Assembly (NCBI GenBank): GCA_013151965.1
Contig: JAADHF010000111.1
Span: 1 to 37,586, forward strand
DNA from: Spirochaetota bacterium
GTDB taxonomy: Bacteria; Spirochaetota; Spirochaetia; SZUA-6
Length of the DNA stretch: 37,586 nt
Direction of reading: 5' to 3'
Position 1 is the first letter of the stretch, and each line of letters starts with the position of its first letter. The notes beneath the pieces are model-generated. The model saw nothing but the letters and a program-made list of their open reading frames with translations. It searched no databases and had not been told where the DNA came from. A program made the position numbers and the translations under genes. Positions 32,148 through 37,586 of this stretch are shown piece by piece.

Positions 32148-33479
32148 CTACCTCTCTACCAGAGTATCAACATAGCTTAGAACGTTATCTAAAATGGCAA
32201 GCCCCTCTTTTATCTGATCTTCATTTATAATAAGGGGAGGTGATACGGATATGCAGTTTTCATGGGAGTATGTATTAAATCCTTTATCCAGCAGCATTCG
32301 GACTATCTTTTTCATAGTTCCGTCCGGGTCCATCCCATAGGGGACAAGAGCTTCACGCGTTTTTGTATTCCTAATGAGCTCTATCATACTAAAAAGCCCT
32401 ATAACCCTCACATCGCCCAGGGACGGGTGTTTATCTTTTAATTTTAAAAGTTCACCTTTTAACACAGGCTCCATCTTTTTAACATTTTCAAGTATTCTTT
32501 CCTCCCTGTACACATCGATCGTTGCGATTCCCGCTGCACATCCTAAAAGATGGGCACTGTATGTTAACCCGCAGTAGAGTACATGGCCGTTAAAATAATC
32601 CGCAATTTCCTTTGTCACGATAACACCGCCGATGGGCGCATAACCGCAGGTAATTCCCTTTGCAAATGTAATAATATCCGGTTTAACATCCCAATTCATA
32701 AATGCGAACCATTTACCTGTTCTTCCCCATCCTGCCATTACCTCGTCGCAGACCATTAATATTCCGAATTCATCACATACCTCACGGACTCCTTTTAAAT
32801 AGCCCTTCGGAGGTATAATTACCCCGTTACTCCCGGTAACCGTTTCCAGGAAGACAGCAGCGACATTATCTCTTCCCTCATAGGTAATCTGTTCCCTTAA
32901 TTTATCAACGTAGTACCTGCCTGCATCTTCTTCGCTCTTAAAATCCATACCCGCACGGTACAGATAGGGATCGAAGAACTTTACAAATCCTGGAATACCC
33001 GGTTCACTGGGGAATCTCCTCGGTTCACCTGTTAAATTAGCCGCTCCGTAGGTTGCACCATGATACGACCTGTAACGTGAGAATATTTTCTGTTTTCCCG
33101 TATACATTCTTGCTATTTTTATGGCATTTTCATTTGCCTCTGCTCCTGCAAGGGTAAAAAAGACCTTTCCCATATTGTCAGGCGCAATCTCCTCTATTAT
33201 TTTCCTGGCAAGCTCAGAACGTACATCAACAGCAAAACCGGGACCCATATAGGGCATTTTATCCGCCTGCTTTTTAATAGCATCGATAACCTTCTGATTA
33301 TGATGGCCGATATTCATATTTACAAGCTGAGAGGACATATCGATATATTTTTTGCCTTCCGTATCCCAGAAATATACCCCTTCGGCATGATCGACTACCA
33401 CCGGATCAAGTTTTCCCTGAGCGCTCCATGAGTGCAAATTATACTGCTTATCAAGTTTCTTAATTTCCTCACCTGTCAT
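32148..33479 (-). CDS. Class III pyridoxal-phosphate aminotransferase
   Basis: The 443-residue protein has the class III layout: GAEANENAIKIAR for phosphate binding, YRSYHGATYGA stacking region, CDEVMAGWGRTG with Asp245, and the Schiff-base lysine in TFAKGITCGYAPIGG (Lys274). Family members move the omega-amino group of taurine, beta-alanine, GABA or similar compounds to pyruvate or 2-oxoglutarate. The MSSQLVNMNIGH and GMDFKSEEDAGRYY segments recall taurine-pyruvate type enzymes, but this is not decisive. GGAGG lies seven bases before the ATG. It leads the operon with the DUF1028 gene from a well-defined promoter. Confidence 0.88.
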   Translation of the reverse strand: MTGEEIKKLDKQYNLHSWSAQGKLDPVVVDHAEGVYFWDTEGKKYIDMSSQLVNMNIGHHNQKVIDAIKKQADKMPYMGPGFAVDVRSELARKIIEEIAPDNMGKVFFTLAGAEANENAIKIARMYTGKQKIFSRYRSYHGATYGAANLTGEPRRFPSEPGIPGFVKFFDPYLYRAGMDFKSEEDAGRYYVDKLREQITYEGRDNVAAVFLETVTGSNGVIIPPKGYLKGVREVCDEFGILMVCDEVMAGWGRTGKWFAFMNWDVKPDIITFAKGITCGYAPIGGVIVTKEIADYFNGHVLYCGLTYSAHLLGCAAGIATIDVYREERILENVKKMEPVLKGELLKLKDKHPSLGDVRVIGLFSMIELIRNTKTREALVPYGMDPDGTMKKIVRMLLDKGFNTYSHENCISVSPPLIINEDQIKEGLAILDNVLSYVDTLVER

Positions 33480-33573
33480 TAATTAGCCTCCATTACAGAA
33501 TTAATTTCCGAAGATCAGAAAGATGCAATTTCGCATCATACTGCTAATAGAAACAACCGGAAACCATACTTTC

Positions 33574-33602
33574 TTTATATTTCAGAAATCTGAAAATGTC
33601 AA
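33574..33602 (-). promoter_or_regulatory. Consensus sigma70 promoter with operator in the spacer (aminotransferase operon)
   Basis: On the minus strand TTGACA (33597-33602) and TATAAA (33574-33579) are exactly 17 bases apart. The spacer is filled by the palindrome TTTCAGATTTCTGAAA (33580-33595; 7-bp arms, 2-bp centre), a likely repressor or spacer-distorting activator site. The aminotransferase start is 95 bases downstream. Confidence 0.75.
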
Positions 33603-33684
33603 TAAAATAAAATAATATTTTAAACATTATTTTAACTTCCTTTAGGCCTCCTGATCCTGATAAATTTACACACATGGGTCCGAA

Positions 33685-33810
33685 GTGGAAAAATCGGGAA
33701 GCGGCGACGGCGGTTTAATGATGATTTACGGGCTATATCCGGGTGTGCCCCTGGAAAATGCAAAGGCTGTTATGGATGCCATGGAACATTATACTGGTTA
33801 TTACAGATAA
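33685..33810 (+). other. Coding-like fragment, likely 3' end of a lost gene
   Basis: A plus-strand frame from GTG 33685 gives 41 residues, including SGSGDGGLMMIYGLYPG and VPLENAKAVMDAMEHY, before TAA 33808-33810. The frame is open eight codons further upstream to a TAA. No ribosome binding site is present. The amino-acid make-up is protein-like, but I do not recognise it. The remaining bases of this 395-base gap hold the aminotransferase promoter and nothing else I can support. Confidence 0.3.
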
Positions 33811-33874
33811 AAGGGGGAAACCCTGCGCTCACGAATTAATTCCGGAAAGTCATAAAATAATAATGATATTTGCT

Positions 33875-34678
33875 TTACAGGTAGCGTTTAAGCTTTTCCC
33901 CGTCAACACCGGCATAAAGTTCTATATAACCTTTAATGGGGCTTGAATTTATTTTCGGAGAAAGCACCTCTTCCACCTGAAAAAAACCGACCGATTCTTT
34001 CATGTGAACAGTTATCTTTACCGGTTTTTTATCGCCCGCTGATATTTCCACTTTCTCCACAGCAGACGAAGAGTATTTGTGAATATCACCGACTTTGGAT
34101 TCCGTATTGATCATCATCGGAATTCGGGCTCTTCCCTGCTCCATATCACACCCGTCCGCTACAAGTACGGTCCCGGCTTCCAGAGAATGAATTCGCTGGG
34201 TTCCCATGTGTCCCATTATCCCTTCCGTAATAAGTGAACGAAGAATAACACGCTTCTTAAGATTATCCGGATATAGATACTTTAGAATTCTCTCTGCAAT
34301 AGGACCTACAAGGAGCATACCTGACTGTTCGTGATTTTCCCTGCCCACCGTCATCCCGATATCGTGAAGAAAAGAAGCTATCAATACAGCCGTTTTACTA
34401 TCCTCAAACGTGCCTATTTCCTCTTCCTCCAGGCTCAACTTGACGCCCGCTTCGTGCAGAAGATCTGCCAGTATAATGGAATTAAGAGCAACCTTGCGCA
34501 TATGAACCGGCCCGTGATCGTTGTAATGAAGACGCTTAATGGATACGGTATTGGCATAGTCCTGCAGATACTGTATTTCATGATCATGTATAAGAATCTT
34601 TGCCGCCTCGAGAGCTTTACCGGAGAGCATCTTAACAATTTTTTTCTCTATAACATGCTGTTTTGGCGATTTCATCAT
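33875..34678 (-). CDS. HD-domain metal-dependent phosphohydrolase
   Basis: The 267-residue protein contains the HD pattern: YNDHGPVHMRKVAL (first histidine), SFLHDIGMTVGRENHEQSG (His-Asp pair and following histidine) and LVADGCDMEQGRARIP with the last aspartate. The domain occupies about residues 50-190; a C-terminal beta-rich part (EISAGDKKPVKITVHM) follows. HD proteins of this kind hydrolyse nucleotides or cyclic dinucleotides. The substrate cannot be read from sequence. It stands alone, divergent from the GNAT-like gene. Confidence 0.82.
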   Translation of the reverse strand: MMKSPKQHVIEKKIVKMLSGKALEAAKILIHDHEIQYLQDYANTVSIKRLHYNDHGPVHMRKVALNSIILADLLHEAGVKLSLEEEEIGTFEDSKTAVLIASFLHDIGMTVGRENHEQSGMLLVGPIAERILKYLYPDNLKKRVILRSLITEGIMGHMGTQRIHSLEAGTVLVADGCDMEQGRARIPMMINTESKVGDIHKYSSSAVEKVEISAGDKKPVKITVHMKESVGFFQVEEVLSPKINSSPIKGYIELYAGVDGEKLKRYL

Positions 34679-34760
34679 TTTTCCTGCTGCATTAATGCTA
34701 CTACAGACTGTTAATCCATGTCAAACCACTTTACAGCCGGAGAAAAAGATGAAATACATG

Positions 34761-34789
34761 TTGACTAACTTACATAAATAATTTACAAT
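34761..34789 (+). promoter_or_regulatory. Sigma70-type promoter of the GNAT-like gene
   Basis: TTGACT (34761-34766) and TACAAT (34784-34789) are separated by 17 bases, in AT-rich DNA 43 bases upstream of the start at 34833. Confidence 0.6.
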
Positions 34790-34832
34790 CTTTTTTTTAA
34801 ATTTGATTTAAAATTCATATGAGGAGGAATAC

Positions 34833-35558
34833 ATGATAGCTGAAGTACCGGAAAAGGTATCGCAGACCGAAATTACTTTTAAGGTCGAAGAAATTGAACC
34901 ATTACTATCGGGCCCCAAAAGCCAGCTTGCACCATTCGAACCGGCCATGATAAAAATAAAAGACGGCAGCACCATGGTGATAAGAGAACTTCGTAAAGAC
35001 GAAGCACCTGACCTTTTAAAAGTCGTTAAACAGCTTATAGACATCGATCACGACTTTTACGACATAGTCGGTGTAAGAGTCTATGCGGAAATCCTGGGAT
35101 GGCTCAGAAACAGGTTAAAAGATCCCTATATGCTCGTCGGAGTTGTGGATGGAGAACTTGCGGCATTCGCTGACGGAAGAAAGCGGGACGAGGATATCAA
35201 CATCAGCCTCCACACACTTGCATTCCGCAGAGGCGGAAGGGCCGGAGCCGCCATGTACTATGCAAAATGCCAGTATGTATTCGAAGTTCTGGAACAGTCC
35301 GAATTCTGGGCTACCTACGAAAGCTACAATGGATGGAAGCGGTGGGGTTTCGGAATGGCACAACCCTCCTACCCATGGCCCGAATATCAGCATGAACTCG
35401 GAGGAGCAACGGTATATTACGTTGATCAGGATTACTGGCACTCAACGGTTAAGAATTATGTAAAGCAGATCGTCGGTTCCGAATTAGTACGTCCGGTGCC
35501 CGGAGATCTCCTGGAAAAAAGCCGGAAAATTAAATTTCCGGAAAAACCACTGGTGTAG
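34833..35558 (+). CDS. GNAT-like N-acetyltransferase fold protein, function unknown
   Basis: The 241-residue protein has a polar N-terminal extension of about 45 residues, then MVIRELRKDEAPDLLKVV, which is how GNAT domains begin. YMLVGVVDGELAAFADG forms the central strands, and RRGGRAGAAMYYAK stands where the acetyl-CoA pyrophosphate loop (R/QxxGxG/A) should be. The later NGWKRWGFGMAQPSY resembles the typical GNAT C-terminal strand turn. The match is weak elsewhere, so the fold is likely but the substrate is unknown. Start firmly set by GAGGAGGAAT before ATG. It is a single-gene unit with its own promoter and terminator. Confidence 0.55.
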   Translation: MIAEVPEKVSQTEITFKVEEIEPLLSGPKSQLAPFEPAMIKIKDGSTMVIRELRKDEAPDLLKVVKQLIDIDHDFYDIVGVRVYAEILGWLRNRLKDPYMLVGVVDGELAAFADGRKRDEDINISLHTLAFRRGGRAGAAMYYAKCQYVFEVLEQSEFWATYESYNGWKRWGFGMAQPSYPWPEYQHELGGATVYYVDQDYWHSTVKNYVKQIVGSELVRPVPGDLLEKSRKIKFPEKPLV

Positions 35559-35595
35559 CTTTTTACAGGTAATTTTATTAAAGCGTAAATTTAAT

Positions 35596-35631
35596 GAGCC
35601 GGGATAAATCCGGAATCCCGGCTCTTTTTTT
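35596..35631 (+). terminator. Rho-independent terminator
   Basis: GAGCCGGGAT and ATCCCGGCTC pair as a 10-bp stem around a nine-base loop, followed by seven T's. It ends the GNAT-like gene transcript, and on the other strand lies just after the DMT gene stop, where it may also slow transcription. Confidence 0.88.
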
Positions 35632-36529
35632 ATTGCCGTGTATTCTTAATCCCCGCAGATTTTATAGTTATCAGCAGCATTCCTGTCAGTATCAGTACTA
35701 CCCCGAACCATTGCAGAAGATGAAGCTCTTCTTTAAAAATCAGAACCCCGCCTATAACAGGAACCAGAATATAATTAATGGAGAATGCGGGGATTACACG
35801 AATGGCCTGATCTTTTTTATATGCAAATTGAACAACTACAACCGAAATAATCGAAAGGAGTATCCACACGGCTGCATAGGGATTTGCAAAAACTTCCGAC
35901 AGTCTATAAAGTAATCCCGGAAGAGCTCCGGCTGTGTTTATGTTTAATTTCGAACCGTTTCCCGCAGGGACCTTAAAAAAAAATGCATTCTTTCCAATAT
36001 CCGAAGTTGAAATTTTCTGAAACAGCGGAATAAAACCACCCAATGCCCCGGCAAAACCTCCTATAATAATACCTGCAAATTCCTTTTTCCCATGCAGGAA
36101 AACAATTATAATAACATAAAGCACAACTACCGATACAAGGAGCACTACAAGCATTACAATGTTTATATCTTGTAGAATATACCTGGATGTAAAACCGCCA
36201 ATAAGAAATGCTGCAACTATAACTATTAACACTCCGGACAGCTCTCTGGCACCGAATTTCTCCTTCATTACAAACCTGGAAAAAAGGGCAAGAGAAGCAA
36301 GCCCTGTTCCTGCCATGGCGCCTACAAGAGCGACGCTCCCCAGTGAAACAGCATAGAGAACAATAAAAGCTGCGATGGAAGTTCCGGCTGTCGCTGTTAT
36401 CCAGATAAATATTCCTCTGCTTCTTTTTTTCTCTGCCGTTTCGAGCCCGATCTTCTGGCCTGCCAGTGAAATATTAAGAATAGAATAACCTAAGAAAGCT
36501 ATTATTATCGCAAGAAGTGCATGTTTCAT
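35630..36529 (-). CDS. DMT superfamily (EamA-like) transporter
   Basis: The protein is about 299 residues with ten hydrophobic segments in two halves, the layout of drug/metabolite transporters. It starts MKHALLAIIIAFLGYSIL, and its last segments (LLQWFGVVLILTGMLLIT) match the EamA repeat end. Substrates are unknown; relatives export amino acids, metabolites or carry magnesium. A longer frame goes to 36577 but ATG 36529 starts directly before the first membrane segment and has AAGG upstream. Divergent from the barrel-like gene at 36625. Confidence 0.78.
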   Translation of the reverse strand: MKHALLAIIIAFLGYSILNISLAGQKIGLETAEKKRSRGIFIWITATAGTSIAAFIVLYAVSLGSVALVGAMAGTGLASLALFSRFVMKEKFGARELSGVLIVIVAAFLIGGFTSRYILQDINIVMLVVLLVSVVVLYVIIIVFLHGKKEFAGIIIGGFAGALGGFIPLFQKISTSDIGKNAFFFKVPAGNGSKLNINTAGALPGLLYRLSEVFANPYAAVWILLSIISVVVVQFAYKKDQAIRVIPAFSINYILVPVIGGVLIFKEELHLLQWFGVVLILTGMLLITIKSAGIKNTRQ

Positions 36530-36624
36530 TTTGGCTTGCCTTTTCCTTTTTAAGAATATACTATCATAGAATGTCATTTACTTCACTGTTGCAGTATAAT
36601 AAAAATGTTAAAAGGAAAACCTGT

Positions 36625-37245
36625 ATGAAGCGTATTTTCCCAATCTTTGTGGTTTTTTTAATGATCTTTGCAGTTTCATTTTTATTCCCCGATACAGGCA
36701 CAAACATATATAGAGCTTATCCTTATGCTCTGGGTGTTTTTGCAGGAGAGCTTGGCGGAACAGGTTTAAGCTACCAGCAATGGATGGGCAGATTCGGATA
36801 TGAAGCGGCTTTCGGAGGCATTTACAAACCACCGCAATCCGGTCTTGAATCCAGCTTTGAATTTCTTAACTATAATATAGGTTTACAGGTACAATACATG
36901 CTTTTCTCGGAAAATCTGCTCCGGAAGTTTCCGGACTGGATTTCCGCAGCTCTCTACCTTTTTACAGGAGCGGTTCATAAAGGTTCATTCAGTCAGCCAT
37001 ATAAAGCTAATCCGGATTATACCGATCCTAATTTACCCGCAGAGCCTTTTGTCATCGACACCTCGAAATCCCCGGTTTATACACCCGGTTTCGGATTCGG
37101 TATCGGAATCGGTATAGAACCGGTGTTATTCAGACATTTTTCGTTCCCCTTTGAATTCGGGCTCGACTCGATCTGGCATATTGGTTCCGTCTGGCCCGAA
37201 AAAGCGGGGTTCTTTGCACAGGGCGGTTTCAGGTACCGGTTTTAG
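36625..37245 (+). CDS. Secreted, probable outer-membrane beta-barrel protein
   Basis: The start at ATG 36625 (AAAGGA upstream) gives a 206-residue protein with a signal peptide (RIFPIFVVFLMIFAVSFLFP). The remainder alternates aromatic and glycine residues, as in FGFGIGIGIEPVLF and the terminal GGFRYRF; a C-terminal phenylalanine is typical of proteins inserted by the BAM complex. I do not recognise a named family. It converges on the merA-type gene with 27 bases between stops, so a functional link is not implied. Confidence 0.6.
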   Translation: MKRIFPIFVVFLMIFAVSFLFPDTGTNIYRAYPYALGVFAGELGGTGLSYQQWMGRFGYEAAFGGIYKPPQSGLESSFEFLNYNIGLQVQYMLFSENLLRKFPDWISAALYLFTGAVHKGSFSQPYKANPDYTDPNLPAEPFVIDTSKSPVYTPGFGFGIGIGIEPVLFRHFSFPFEFGLDSIWHIGSVWPEKAGFFAQGGFRYRF

Positions 37246-37272
37246 ATACCGGTTTAACAGAATTACGGCATA

Positions 37273-37586
37273 CTAAACCGCACAGCAGCTCAGCTTGGAT
37301 ATTTCCCTGTTAAAAGAAAGAACCGCCAATTTTACTCCTTCGACATCCGTTAAATACGGAAAAAAAGTTTTACTTATATCATCCGGTTTTAACCCGAATT
37401 GAATGGCCATAACGGCAGTCTGTATCATATTGCCTGCTTCCGGTGCAACAATATGGGCACCTATAATTGTGTTCGAAGCCGTATCTGCAATCAGCTTAAT
37501 AAAACCCCGTGTATCCCGTGATGCAAGTGCAATCGGGACCTGGTCGAGGGGGAGTTTCGTAACTTTGTATTTATACCCCGCTTCGG
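37273..37586 (-). CDS. merA: Mercuric reductase (MerA)-like flavoprotein, C-terminal part
   Basis: The frame runs off the right edge and ends at TAG 37273-37275. The 104 visible residues are the pyridine nucleotide-disulphide reductase dimerisation domain: GFIKLIADTASNTIIGAHIV, APEAGNMIQTAVMAIQFGL and FFPYLTDVEGVKLAV. The end LSCCAV gives the vicinal cysteine pair that MerA uses to bring Hg(II) to the partner subunit; lipoamide dehydrogenases lack this. The common LSCCAG ending is here LSCCAV. The N-terminal flavin domain is outside the window, so activity cannot be judged further. No merR, merT or merP gene is seen on the visible side. Confidence 0.82.
   Translation of the reverse strand, partial: EAGYKYKVTKLPLDQVPIALASRDTRGFIKLIADTASNTIIGAHIVAPEAGNMIQTAVMAIQFGLKPDDISKTFFPYLTDVEGVKLAVLSFNREISKLSCCAV

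Overview
The window looks like a stretch of a spirochaete chromosome, probably a free-living or commensal Treponema/Spirochaeta relative. The pointers are family resemblance rather than a marker gene: a secreted binding protein whose mature N-terminus begins GGKQE, relaxed lipoboxes, large GH57 enzymes, and a lipoprotein of the type diversified by retroelements in Treponema. No rRNA, tRNA, CRISPR array, transposase or integrase is visible.

Left part (1-10.2 kb) is AT-rich, loosely packed and accessory in character. It holds the end of an ATC-hydrolase-like gene, an S66 LD-carboxypeptidase overlapping a membrane-anchored MutS-like ATPase, a LuxR-type regulator, a nonsense-broken isoprenylcysteine methyltransferase fragment, a broken lipoprotein gene with an Ig-like and a C-type-lectin/formylglycine-enzyme domain, two alpha/beta hydrolases, an NAD(P)-binding reductase-like protein and a methyltransferase. 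The lipoprotein gene is the most interesting locus. Its last 40 codons look like the variable region of a diversity-generating retroelement (DGR), and a GC-rich hairpin with a GGTA tetraloop follows the stop codon. A 10-bp tandem duplication just after the signal peptide throws the gene out of frame. No reverse transcriptase or template repeat is in the window.

Middle part (10.2-28.2 kb) is denser and core-like. After a Ppx/GppA phosphatase and a cupin comes a seven-gene minus-strand operon for maltodextrin: malE, a 15-bp inverted repeat, malF, malG, a lipoprotein GH57 amylase/pullulanase, a cytoplasmic GH57 glucanotransferase, a GH13 amylase and a terminal LacI-type repressor. A consensus promoter with a perfect CG-centred palindrome at its start site lies before malE, so the repressor probably closes an autoregulatory loop. 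No ATPase gene is present, so a shared MalK/MsmK-type subunit is presumed to lie elsewhere. A ZIP metal transporter then faces a complete sodium-pumping oxaloacetate decarboxylase operon (oadG-oadA-oadB).

Right part (28.2-37.6 kb) starts with a disturbed zone of about 2.9 kb between two 40-bp direct repeats. One repeat is the 3' end of a DUF1028 gene and the other sits in the oad promoter. Inside are a CAAX-type membrane protease, a truncated sugar isomerase, ribokinase and unrecognised remnants. Next come a class III aminotransferase-DUF1028 operon with a palindrome filling its promoter spacer, an HD phosphohydrolase, a GNAT-like protein with a clear promoter and terminator, a DMT exporter, a small outer-membrane-like protein, and the C-terminus of a MerA-type mercuric reductase ending in the vicinal cysteine pair.
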